A stretch of DNA of 64,000 nt from an uncultured Acidobacteriia bacterium (GTDB lineage: Bacteria > Acidobacteriota > Terriglobia > Bryobacterales > Bryobacteraceae): positions 1 through 64,000 of the forward strand of contig CAIYVZ010000022.1 of assembly GCA_903929755.1 (NCBI GenBank). Reading direction: 5' to 3'. Positions 1 to 8,235 of this stretch are shown one piece after another (position 1 is the stretch's first letter; every line of letters begins with the position of its first letter). The position numbers were made by a program, and so were the translations under genes. The notes below the pieces were generated by a model that worked only from the letters and a program-made list of their open reading frames with translations, made no database searches and was not told where the DNA came from.

Positions 1-178
1 GCCACGTACTCAGTTGCTATCTGATGTGCTTCCGCCCGACTTCGACGCCGCTGCTTCTGTCGTCCTGATTCAGAGTAGTTCACCCTCCTACTTCAGCAGT
101 TAAACAGTCCCTTTCATAGATGGGGTTGCTCTAACGCTTACCTTCGTCCTGCGGCACGTCTTTGAGATCGCGGCGGAG

Positions 179-1684
179 TTGGTCAAGTCCGATGCCGATC
201 TTCTACGAACATTGTTGCGACGACACTATCGGCTCCAGTCAATTCCGCCGACATTCGTGGATCGCCTGGTCAACGTCCTTCACCAAAATGGACGCTTTGC
301 CGCCTGGCCGCTGATCGAACTGCTTACGGATCGCAGTCTGTTCTATACGTTTCTACAGGAGCGTTGGCCGAGGTTCCTTGGGCGTTTAGGCGAACAGGTG
401 GAGCACTGCGACAGCCCCGTAACTGTGGAGGGTCCGGAGGATCTTCCGTTCGATCATCCTGACATTCGGGTCTACATAGACAACCTTTTCGTGGAAGGCA
501 TGCTGCAACCTGTCGCGTGGACAGGAAGTCCTCAAGCCTGGGCTGCAGCCGGCGTGCGCCGCGATCCGCAACAGGACAAGGTTCATCGATTCAAGGCGCT
601 ACTCGATGTAGCTGAGCGCGAAATGCCGGTGGAGGAAGCCCGCTACGGCGACTGGCTTTCCTTCGCCAGAATATGGGCGGAAGTCAATCTCCTCTCATCA
701 GAGCTGAGTGCCGGTTCAACGCCGGAAATCGCCGCACGAATCTTCACCGTTCGATCTCAGGTAGATACCCGCTTTAGTCAATGGCTTCAGCGGCGCTTCG
801 GTAGCCTCTACAGCCTACCGGCGAGCCCACCGGTGATGGTGCACCACATTGCGCGTTTCCTCGCCGCGCAACTCCAGGGAGCAGGTAAGCTTGCCCTGGT
901 TGTGGTGGACGGTCTGGCGCTTGACCAGTGGCTGGTGATCCAGCACGAAATCAGCCAACAACGTCCGGCCTGGCGATTCGACGAAAACACGACCTTCGCC
1001 TGGGTGCCAACGATTACGAATGTCTCGCGGCAGTCGATTTTTGCCGGGAAGGCTCCGCTCTATTTCCCTTCCAGCATCTACTCGACGGGCAGGGAGGCGA
1101 GCCTCTGGCAGCAGTTCTGGGTTGATCATGGACTCGCCAGCCACGAGGTCGCATATTTGAAAGGGTTGGGTGACCCGTCGACGCTCGAATCGGTCGACGA
1201 GGCTTTGTTGGATTCCAAAATTAAAGTGCTCGGCGTTGTGGTAGATAAAGTCGACCGTATCATGCATGGCATGGAATTGGGTTCGGCAGGAATGCACAAC
1301 CAGGTGAGACAGTGGGCGGCTGAAGGCTTTCTGGCCGCGCTTCTGGACCGGCTCCTCTCGGGTGGCTTTGTTGTTTTTCTGACCGCTGACCACGGCAATG
1401 TGGAATCCGTTGGTTGCGGAAGGCCGAAAGAGGGCGTGACCGCCGACATTCGCGGGGAGCGCGCAAGAATCTACTCGGACCCCGTATTGCGGGCGAACGT
1501 TGCAGCCAGATTTCCAGCAGCGATTTCATGGAGGCCAATGGGGCTGCCGGATGACTTTCTGCCCCTTTTGTCAGCGGACCGCAGTGCGTTTGTTCCTGAG
1601 GGCTATCGGACCGTGGCTCACGGCGGCATAACGCTGGAAGAGACGATCGTTCCGTTTGTTCGGGTTGTGGGAGGAAAGTCTTGA
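179..1684 (+). CDS. pglZ: BREX system phosphatase PglZ (N-terminally short or interrupted)
   Basis: PglZ is the alkaline-phosphatase-superfamily component of BREX phage-defence systems. Seen here: a metal-site strand VVVDGLALDQW near residue 243 and a second motif TADHGN near residue 402, in the usual order. The 501 residues from the TTG at 179 are short for BREX PglZ, which is usually well over 600. The frame is open upstream to a TAA at 101-103, and the codons before the TTG read LRHVFEIAAEL, which matches the conserved PglZ core that precedes this point. Between 104 and 179 there is no ATG, GTG or TTG. The gene may therefore be interrupted by the TAA or begin left of the window. It overlaps the next gene by TTGA. 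PglZ identity is firm; intactness is not. Confidence 0.8.
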   Translation: MVKSDADLLRTLLRRHYRLQSIPPTFVDRLVNVLHQNGRFAAWPLIELLTDRSLFYTFLQERWPRFLGRLGEQVEHCDSPVTVEGPEDLPFDHPDIRVYIDNLFVEGMLQPVAWTGSPQAWAAAGVRRDPQQDKVHRFKALLDVAEREMPVEEARYGDWLSFARIWAEVNLLSSELSAGSTPEIAARIFTVRSQVDTRFSQWLQRRFGSLYSLPASPPVMVHHIARFLAAQLQGAGKLALVVVDGLALDQWLVIQHEISQQRPAWRFDENTTFAWVPTITNVSRQSIFAGKAPLYFPSSIYSTGREASLWQQFWVDHGLASHEVAYLKGLGDPSTLESVDEALLDSKIKVLGVVVDKVDRIMHGMELGSAGMHNQVRQWAAEGFLAALLDRLLSGGFVVFLTADHGNVESVGCGRPKEGVTADIRGERARIYSDPVLRANVAARFPAAISWRPMGLPDDFLPLLSADRSAFVPEGYRTVAHGGITLEETIVPFVRVVGGKS

Positions 1685-2448
1685 AAAACCGTTCCCGCAT
1701 GATCGGTTACAACCGGACCGTCAAACTCCGGTGGCTGGATGAGACGCTGGACCTCTTCTTGGCCGGCATGCCCGACGCCGACATTTACGAGGCGCTGAGT
1801 GAACGGCTGAAGGACGAGCTCTCCGTCGGCAGCACAGCCCAGCGAGGCAGCCGGGAGAAGACCATCACGCTCCTGATGAAGACTTGGGTCCGTGTTCCGC
1901 CGCCCGTCCAAGAGTTGCGGAAAGCAGGCATCCATCTCCTGCAGGGAGTGCGCCGCGCAGATAGGCTGCCGCTGCACTGGGGCATGACGATGGCTGTCTA
2001 TCCCTTCTGGCGCGTGGTGGCGGATGTGACGGGCCGATTATTCCGGCTGCAGGGAACTGCGGCTCCGATGCAGGTTCAGCGGCGCGTCAAGGAACTGCTG
2101 GGCGAAAGGGAAGCCGTCGCAAGATCGGCGCGGTACGTCCTGCGAGCTTTTGCGGATTGGGGAGTGATCGTCGACGCCTCTAAACAGGGAGAGTATTCTC
2201 CGGCCGATCCTTGCCAAATCGCGGACCCTGATTTGGCCGCATGGCTCTTAGAGGCGGCGGTTGTGTCAACACCGGAGGGAGTCACGGACTTTCGGAGCCT
2301 GGTCAATGGCCCCAGTTTGTTCCCCTTCAATATCGGCCGGATTGCACCAGAGCAGCTCTCCGCGTCGGGTCGGCTGGAAGTTGTCCGGCATGGCTTGGAA
2401 GAGACCGTCATTCGCCTCCGTAAAGTCGCCAACGGGCCGCGAGCCTGA
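1681..2448 (+). CDS. brxA: BREX protein BrxA (DUF1819-like)
   Basis: A 255-residue protein whose first 150 residues follow the BrxA pattern: a short helix, a segment ending in serines and lysine (about residues 45-60) and a helix-rich core with LLMKTWVRVP, all typical of the NusB-like DNA-binding BrxA family. The TTG start is supported by GGAGG at about 1670, six bases upstream, and by the TTGA overlap with the PglZ stop. In BREX type 3 the published order ends pglZ-brxA, which fits this position. Assignment rests on pattern and context, since BrxA is poorly conserved. The C-terminal 80 residues were not recognised. Confidence 0.62.
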   Translation: MKNRSRMIGYNRTVKLRWLDETLDLFLAGMPDADIYEALSERLKDELSVGSTAQRGSREKTITLLMKTWVRVPPPVQELRKAGIHLLQGVRRADRLPLHWGMTMAVYPFWRVVADVTGRLFRLQGTAAPMQVQRRVKELLGEREAVARSARYVLRAFADWGVIVDASKQGEYSPADPCQIADPDLAAWLLEAAVVSTPEGVTDFRSLVNGPSLFPFNIGRIAPEQLSASGRLEVVRHGLEETVIRLRKVANGPRA

Positions 2449-2482
2449 CGACGACATCATTCTTGCTCAAAGACGGATTTCA

Positions 2483-3268
2483 ATGATTGCCCAGACCCTC
2501 AGCCGGAGATGCCACTCAAAACTAAAGCGGATGAATGACCAGTTGGAAGTGCGCTACAGAAGTTTTCATGTCTCGGCTAAACTCCCGAAGGGTCTGTCGC
2601 GTCGAGCGTCGGCGCCTCTGCTCGTCTATCCACACGAACGCTGGGCGTCGTCTGGCTTGAGATTGCTCGTGGTTGGACAGGAAACGCTTCGGTGGCAATA
2701 TGAACCGCTTGAAAGCGGCGGTACCGGTTCGGCCATTAGGACATTTGGGGATTTCTCGGCTGCGGCGAATGGGGTCAGCGCGATGTGGGACTTGTATCGC
2801 TGGTACGGGCTCGGACGACGGTATCCGAAGCTGAACTCGCCATTCTGGCGAGGGTTCAGAGCTCTGGACTCGGCAGTAAACGCGGAGCCCGACTCTGCCC
2901 TGTGGACCAATTTGTTCAAAGTCAACGTGAACGGGTCCGTCATGGAAAACTGTTCGCGAGCCGAAATTGCAAAGCTCCACAAGGCGCAGCAGGGGTTGTT
3001 GCAACATGAAATCGCTGTCTTGAAACCTGACGCCGTGGTCTTTTTTACTGGACCACGATACGACTCGGCGATCAAGGCCGAGTTTGACGGCGTGGAATTT
3101 CAACTGATGGAGGGCCTACCGGGCCCGACTATGCCGCCATCCCGTCTGGCGTGGGTCCGCGCGCCGGGTCTGCCGGCGAAGACGGTGCGGAGCTATCATC
3201 CGGAGTATCTGCAGCGGTCCCGGCAGTGGAACGTGATCTCTCAGATCGCCGACTGGATTAGAAGCTGA
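2483..3268 (+). CDS. Hypothetical protein with uracil-DNA-glycosylase-like motifs, BREX-linked
   Basis: A 261-residue protein of unknown function. From the ATG at 2483, a hydrophobic strand runs into GQET (residues 65-68), recalling the GQDP motif of uracil-DNA glycosylases. Near the C terminus a strand ending FFTGPRYD and a SYHPEYLQRS segment recall the second half of that fold. These matches are weak and could reflect another Rossmann-like fold. The frame stays open further upstream over brxA, but those residues look like out-of-frame brxA. An alternative start is the ATG at 2531, giving 245 residues. It follows brxA by 34 nt on the same strand, so it is probably an accessory gene of the defence operon. 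Confidence 0.5.
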   Translation: MIAQTLSRRCHSKLKRMNDQLEVRYRSFHVSAKLPKGLSRRASAPLLVYPHERWASSGLRLLVVGQETLRWQYEPLESGGTGSAIRTFGDFSAAANGVSAMWDLYRWYGLGRRYPKLNSPFWRGFRALDSAVNAEPDSALWTNLFKVNVNGSVMENCSRAEIAKLHKAQQGLLQHEIAVLKPDAVVFFTGPRYDSAIKAEFDGVEFQLMEGLPGPTMPPSRLAWVRAPGLPAKTVRSYHPEYLQRSRQWNVISQIADWIRS

Positions 3269-3585
3269 GGTTTTGGTCGAGAGAAGCACTCGAGGAAGAG
3301 GTCCAGTCCAGTCCCTGTTTTGATAAGGGTTGATTGCGGTAGACCGTGTTAGACGGGGCCGTCAACAAACCCTTCCTGTCAACAGAGAAACCTGAGAGTT
3401 CGCAGGAAAAAATGCGGGGGTCCGAACGCAAGCCCAGGGGTTCGTCTCGCACCACGGGGAACCACGTTTCAAACCAGAGAGAGCTAGAATCGGGCAAGAA
3501 CTGCGGAATGTGGGGGATACGGGCGGGAGCGGGGAACCGCTGCTGTCAACAAAAACAGGGCGTTGGAGTTAGGAAGAAAAATGTA
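3269..3585. other. Intergenic boundary between the BREX operon and tRNA-Gln
   Basis: 317 bases with no convincing gene. The nonamer CTGTCAACA occurs at 3376-3384 and 3543-3551, with a related GTCAACA at 3361. No integrase, transposase end or clear terminator is visible. The stretch faces the 3' end of tRNA-Gln and could contain an old island junction. Confidence 0.4.
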
Positions 3586-3659
3586 TGGCTCCCCGACGTG
3601 GATTCGAACCACGGTTCACGGCTCCAAAGGCCGCTGTCCTACCGTTAGACGATCGGGGA
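3586..3659 (-). tRNA. tRNA-Gln (anticodon UUG)
   Basis: Read on the minus strand, a 7-bp acceptor stem TCCCCGA/TCGGGGA encloses standard arms. The anticodon stem GCGGC/GCCGT holds the loop CTTTGGA, giving anticodon TTG, and the T loop is GTTCGAATC. CCA is encoded (complement of 3586-3588). The gene points away from the selenocysteine tRNA, with its 3' end towards the BREX operon. Confidence 0.93.
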
Positions 3660-3734
3660 AAATAAGGAGTGAAAACTAACTCCCTTTAGTCTATCGTATG
3701 CCAGTCGAAATCGCGGTTTCAGGCTCTACACTGC

Positions 3735-3740
3735 TACAAT
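3735..3740 (+). promoter_or_regulatory. Possible -10 box upstream of tRNA-Sec
   Basis: TACAAT matches the sigma-70 -10 consensus at 5 of 6 bases and lies 20 bp before the mature 5' end of tRNA-Sec. No good -35 box is found at 16-18 bp spacing, so this is tentative. Confidence 0.3.
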
Positions 3741-3759
3741 CAGCAAGGCGGAGATGCAC

Positions 3760-3855
3760 GGAAGCCAATCCTGGCCGGTGCCGGGCCCGGACTTCAAACC
3801 CGGCGTGCGTCACGCGAGTGGCGCGGGTGGGTTCGACACCCACTGGCTTCCGCCA
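3760..3855 (+). tRNA. selC: Selenocysteine tRNA (anticodon UCA)
   Basis: A 96-nt tRNA including encoded CCA, with the long acceptor arm (GGAAGCC pairing with GGCTTCC), a long variable arm and the anticodon loop CTTCAAA with TCA, plus GGTTCGAC in the T arm. This is the classic bacterial tRNA-Sec layout and closely follows E. coli selC. The base pair closing the anticodon loop is A-C, as written. It implies that the organism makes selenoproteins, although selA, selB and selD are not in the window. Confidence 0.93.
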
Positions 3856-3968
3856 AACCTCCCCCGGCGTTCCCCCTGCGTCACCGCATCTCATACGGTG
3901 CACGCAAAAGTCCGTCCAATTCCTTGCGCTGCGTTAAATTAGAAATACGGACTCGCCGTGCACCGGAT

Positions 3969-5057
3969 ATGCCCCAGCTAAGGGCCGACGAACTTACTTA
4001 TTACGACGAACTGGGTATCCCCCGCAAGGCCTCGCCTGACGAGGTGCGGGACGCTTTTCGTGAGCTTGTCCGCCTCATCCACCCCGATCACCAAACCGAC
4101 GAGCAGCTGAAAGCCGTTGCCGAGCTGCAAATGCGGAAACTGAATCGCATTTACAGCGTCCTGTCCGATCCCCAGCGCCGCCGCGCCTATGACGATTCCC
4201 TGGACGAGGAACCGGGCCCCCCGCAGCCGCTGCTCAGCGAGAAACTCAGCAACTTCCGTTCGAGCCGCCTGGCGGGCCAACTTGCATGGTCAGGCGTCGT
4301 GATTGTCGCAGTTGCACTTCTGGCGTGGCTGGCAACGGACGGACCTCCCGTCGTCGCCACCGGGAATGGAGAAAAACCGGGAAGCACGGCACCCGGATCA
4401 AACGAAGCAGGCGCCAGAGTCCCCGACATCGCCACCGAACTCGCGCGAGCCAGAGCGGACCTGAAAATTGCCCTCTTCGAACGGGACGCCGCCATCCACG
4501 AACTGGGAAAACTGAGGGGCCAAGGGGGGGCGTCATCGTCCAGCGTGATTTCAGATGCCCGCAAACTCGAACCAGCCCAGCCCAACCCCATCGGCACCAT
4601 GACCGAGCTTCCCTCCGCGCCGTCCCCTCTGCCGACATCGAGTTTGACAGCAAACCTGCCGCCTCCCGGCCAGTTCGCACGCGTCCCGCCCAGGGCTTTG
4701 AGCGGTTTCTGGTTCTACCTTCGAATTCCTGAGGATAAGAAAACTCCGGCCCTCTACCCCCCCGAATTCATAGAAGCGACAATCTCGGAACAGAACGGGC
4801 AGGTAAAGGGACGCTACAGATCCCGGTATCGGATCGTCGATCGCGCCATCTCGCCGGATGTCAACTTTGAATTCGCCGGCAAACTTGCAGGTAACGTGGT
4901 GGCGGCGTCGTGGAAAGGTCCGGGCGGCGCACGTGGCGACCTCACCATCCGGCTGCTGAGCGAAAACTCCCTGCGAGTTGAATGGACGACCGACCAACTG
5001 GGCAGCACGCAGGGCCTGACCGCCGGAACCGCAGCGCTGACCCGGCGCCTCGACTAA
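3969..5057 (+). CDS. J-domain (DnaJ-type) protein with one membrane segment
   Basis: A J domain occupies residues 1-70 with the HPD tripeptide at 38-40, needed in this family to stimulate DnaK ATPase. It is followed by a basic linker, one hydrophobic segment (about 106-122, LAWSGVVIVAVALLAWLAT), a charged possible coiled coil near 155-180, a Pro/Ser/Thr-rich linker and a C-terminal domain of about 120 residues that I do not recognise. The ATG at 3969 is chosen because the J domain starts directly after it; a start at 3924 would only add unrelated basic residues and overlap the upstream gap. It probably recruits Hsp70 to the inner membrane face. No dnaK or grpE is nearby. Confidence 0.75.
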   Translation: MPQLRADELTYYDELGIPRKASPDEVRDAFRELVRLIHPDHQTDEQLKAVAELQMRKLNRIYSVLSDPQRRRAYDDSLDEEPGPPQPLLSEKLSNFRSSRLAGQLAWSGVVIVAVALLAWLATDGPPVVATGNGEKPGSTAPGSNEAGARVPDIATELARARADLKIALFERDAAIHELGKLRGQGGASSSSVISDARKLEPAQPNPIGTMTELPSAPSPLPTSSLTANLPPPGQFARVPPRALSGFWFYLRIPEDKKTPALYPPEFIEATISEQNGQVKGRYRSRYRIVDRAISPDVNFEFAGKLAGNVVAASWKGPGGARGDLTIRLLSENSLRVEWTTDQLGSTQGLTAGTAALTRRLD

Positions 5058-5077
5058 CCGAGTTAGGGAAAATCGTG

Positions 5078-8000
5078 TTAGTGAAAATCGTGCGAGACCG
5101 AGCCCACCTGAACCCCCAGCTGACCCGCTGGTTCCAGGCGCTCGAACAGCTTCGCCTGCACATGAATCACGCCGTCCACGTTCTGCACCTTTCCCTCAAT
5201 CAATAACCATTGTTCCGTCAGGATAGTGAGGCGGAACTGATCAAAGATCTCGGGCATTACCACCACGTTGAAGATTCCGGTCTCGTCTTCCAGGCTCAGA
5301 AACAGGATGCCCTTAGCCGTCCCTGGTCTCTGCCGGACCACCACGCCGCCCGCTACCCGAACAACGCGGCCATTGCGAACTTTATTCAGATCCCAGGCTC
5401 GAATCACCCCCAGCGACTTCATCCGTTCCCGCATGTAGAACATCGGGTGGTTGCCAACCGTCAGGCTGGTGCCAAGATAGTCGGCCGAGAGCCGCTCCCC
5501 GGTGGTCATCTGCTCCAGCGGGGCAGCGGGGGCATTCTCCGGGACACCTTCCAGCAAGGGCCCGGCAGGCCGCGCTGCCCGCCCCGCCTTCCACAGGGCA
5601 TCTCGCCGATGAGCGACATCCAGCCCCGCCAAAGCCCCTACCGCCGCCAACATTTCCAGTTCGTTGCGGCGCAGTGCGGGCACGCGAAGCGCCAGTTCAT
5701 CCACGCTCACGTAAGGTCGTCCCCGCGCAATGGCAACGCCGGATTCCGCCCGCAGACCACGCACGTACCGGAGCCCAAGCCGGAGTATGGGCTTTGAAAC
5801 CTGCCCAGGCTCCCCTTCGATAGTGCATTCCCATGCCGATGAATTCACGTTCGCGGGCAAGACCCGCAGGCCGTGCCGCTGCGCATCCTTCACCAGCACC
5901 GCGGGCGAGTAAAACCCCATCGGCTGGTTATTCAGCAGCGCGCAGGTAAACGCCGCCAGGTAGTGCTGCTTGAACCACGCGCTGGCATAAGCGAGCAGAG
6001 CAAAGCTGGCCGCGTGCGACTCCGGAAAACCATACAGCGCAAACGAGGTAATCGATTGCACGATCCGATCCTGCGGTTCACCGGTGATGCCATTGCGGGT
6101 CATTCCCGACCGCAGCCGTGCCTCCAGGTCCTTCATCCGCTGTTCAGACCGCTTGAAACCCATCGCACGGCGCAGTTCCTCAGCTTCCCCGCCGGTAAAA
6201 TTCGCCGCAATCATGGCCATCCGCAACAGCTGTTCCTGAAAAAGCGGCACGCCCAGGGTCCGCGCCAACACTGGCTCCAGCGACGGGTGCAGTGCATCGG
6301 CAGGCTCCTTCCCCGCCCTGCGCCGCAGATACGGGTGGACCATCTGACCCACAATGGGCCCAGGCCGGATCAGCGCCACCTCCACCACCAGGTCGTAGAA
6401 TTTCTCCGGCCGAAGCCGCGGCAGCGTCGCCTGTTGCGCCCGGCTTTCCACCTGAAACATGCCGATGGTATCGCCCTTCTGCAAGGTCTTGTACACGGCG
6501 GGATCGTCCGCCGGAAGCTGCCCCAGGTCGATTTCTTCGCGCCAATGGGTACGGATCAGCTTAACGCAGTCTTCGAGCACCGCCATCATGCCCAAACCGA
6601 GCAGATCCACTTTAATGAGGCCAAGATCGGCGCAGTCTTCCTTATCCCACTGAACCACCACCCGGCCCGGCATGGACGCAGGTTCCAGCGGCACCACCAG
6701 ATCCAGCTGGCCCTGGCAAACAATCATGCCCCCGGAATGCTGCCCCAGGTGCCGCGGCAGGTCCACCAACCCCTCTACAATCTCCAGAAACCGGCGCACG
6801 CGCAGGTTATTGAAATCCAGCCCCGCTTCCCGAAAGCGACGTTCCGGATCCTGATCCGGCTGGTGCCAGGCCCCCATCGACGTCAGGCTGGAGATCTTGT
6901 CCAGCGTCTTCACGTCGAAACCCAGAACTTTGCCGGCTTCTCGCGCAGCCAGCTTGCCCCGGTACGTGATTACATTGGCAGTCATGGCGGCGCCACGTTC
7001 GCCATAGCGCTGGTAGACATACTGAATCGCCCGTTCGCGCTGCTCGCCCGAGGGCAGATCAATATCGATATCGGGCCATTCGCCACGTTCTTCCGACAGG
7101 AAGCGTTCGAAAAGCAGGTCCATCCCGACCGGGTCCACCGCCGTGATTCCCAGCGAGTAACAGACCGCCGAGTTCGCCGCGGAGCCCCGGCCCTGACAAA
7201 GAATCCCCTGCTCTTTGCAGAACCGCACAATGTCCCAAACAATCAGAAAGTATCCGCCCAAGCCCAGCTTTTCAATCAGCTTCAGTTCGCGCTCAATCTG
7301 GTTTCTGGCCCGGTCATGATACGGCTGATAACGCCAGCGAGCCCCTTCATCCGTCCGCTTCCACAGAAACGAGGACACGGTTTCGCCCGGGGGCAAGGGA
7401 AACCGTGGAAACTCATAGCCCAGGTCTTTCAGCGTGAATTCCAGTTGCCGGGAGATGATCCCGGTGTTGGCAATCGCCTCGGGCAGATCGCGGAACAACT
7501 CCGCCATCTCAGCCGTAGACTTCAAATGCCGTTCCGAGTTCCGCGACAGTAAACGTCCGGCCTCCGCCAGCGTCGTCTTATGTTCCAGGCACGTGAAAAC
7601 GTCCAGGATTCGCCGATCTATCGGGCGCGCATGGCAAACGCCGTTCGTCGCCACCAGCGGCAGGTGAAACCGACGCGCCAAAGCCACTGCGGCTTGATTT
7701 CTGACTTCCTCAGGCCGGTCGAGGTGCCGCTGCAGTTCCACGAACACGTTCCCCGCGCCGAAGGTTCGGGTCAGCCCCTCCAGGACCTCCGCGCCCATCT
7801 TGTTACGAAGACCGCGCGCCAGCGGACCTTCCGTGCCGCCAGTCAAACAAATCAGACCATCAGAAAACTCCGCGAAGTCCGCGGCGGTCGCAGCAGGCCC
7901 CTGCCCTGGCTTCGGATTCTTCGTCCCCGGACGCAGCTTCATCCGTGTCACCAACCGGCACAGGTTCTGATACCCCGTGCGATTGCGAACCAGCAGCGTA

Positions 8001-8230
8001 TACCGGGAACCGCTGGCCGCCGTAATTTCCGCGCCGACGTGCGGCTGAAGCCCCGCCTTGTTCGCCGCTTTATAGAAGCGCGGAGCGCCGTAAACGCCGT
8101 CCACGTCTGTCAGCGCCATGGCAGCCTGTCCGTGCCCAGCGATTATCGCCGCATAGTCTTCAGGCGCGGTGGAACCACGCAAAAAGCTGAACGCGGAACG
8201 CGCATGCAATTCAATGTAAGGCTCAGGCAT
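5078..8230 (-). CDS. dnaE2: Error-prone DNA polymerase DnaE2 (ImuC)
   Basis: A 1050-residue C-family polymerase, the normal size for DnaE2 and shorter than replicative DnaE. The N-terminal PHP domain begins at YIELHARSAFSFLRGST. The palm carries the catalytic acidic PDIDIDLPSG motif, followed by fingers, a helix-hairpin-helix region and a C-terminal OB fold. DnaE2 performs mutagenic translesion synthesis in the SOS response, usually with ImuA and ImuB. Neither partner gene is adjacent here. It starts 5 nt after the stop of the upstream secreted-protein gene, so it is probably cotranscribed with that gene and the lipid kinase, an odd operon for a damage-induced polymerase. Confidence 0.93.
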   Translation of the reverse strand: MPEPYIELHARSAFSFLRGSTAPEDYAAIIAGHGQAAMALTDVDGVYGAPRFYKAANKAGLQPHVGAEITAASGSRYTLLVRNRTGYQNLCRLVTRMKLRPGTKNPKPGQGPAATAADFAEFSDGLICLTGGTEGPLARGLRNKMGAEVLEGLTRTFGAGNVFVELQRHLDRPEEVRNQAAVALARRFHLPLVATNGVCHARPIDRRILDVFTCLEHKTTLAEAGRLLSRNSERHLKSTAEMAELFRDLPEAIANTGIISRQLEFTLKDLGYEFPRFPLPPGETVSSFLWKRTDEGARWRYQPYHDRARNQIERELKLIEKLGLGGYFLIVWDIVRFCKEQGILCQGRGSAANSAVCYSLGITAVDPVGMDLLFERFLSEERGEWPDIDIDLPSGEQRERAIQYVYQRYGERGAAMTANVITYRGKLAAREAGKVLGFDVKTLDKISSLTSMGAWHQPDQDPERRFREAGLDFNNLRVRRFLEIVEGLVDLPRHLGQHSGGMIVCQGQLDLVVPLEPASMPGRVVVQWDKEDCADLGLIKVDLLGLGMMAVLEDCVKLIRTHWREEIDLGQLPADDPAVYKTLQKGDTIGMFQVESRAQQATLPRLRPEKFYDLVVEVALIRPGPIVGQMVHPYLRRRAGKEPADALHPSLEPVLARTLGVPLFQEQLLRMAMIAANFTGGEAEELRRAMGFKRSEQRMKDLEARLRSGMTRNGITGEPQDRIVQSITSFALYGFPESHAASFALLAYASAWFKQHYLAAFTCALLNNQPMGFYSPAVLVKDAQRHGLRVLPANVNSSAWECTIEGEPGQVSKPILRLGLRYVRGLRAESGVAIARGRPYVSVDELALRVPALRRNELEMLAAVGALAGLDVAHRRDALWKAGRAARPAGPLLEGVPENAPAAPLEQMTTGERLSADYLGTSLTVGNHPMFYMRERMKSLGVIRAWDLNKVRNGRVVRVAGGVVVRQRPGTAKGILFLSLEDETGIFNVVVMPEIFDQFRLTILTEQWLLIEGKVQNVDGVIHVQAKLFERLEPAGQLGVQVGSVSHDFH

Positions 8231-8235
8231 TCGGG

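Noticed and set aside
2261-2482. Longer version of the UDG-like gene starting inside brxA
   Set aside because: The added 74 residues overlap brxA in another frame and contain no family motif.
5873-7552. 559-residue plus-strand open frame inside dnaE2
   Set aside because: Complete overlap with a strongly recognised polymerase on the other strand; the sequence is Arg/Gln/His/Pro-rich without any known motif, as expected from the mirror of GC-rich coding DNA.
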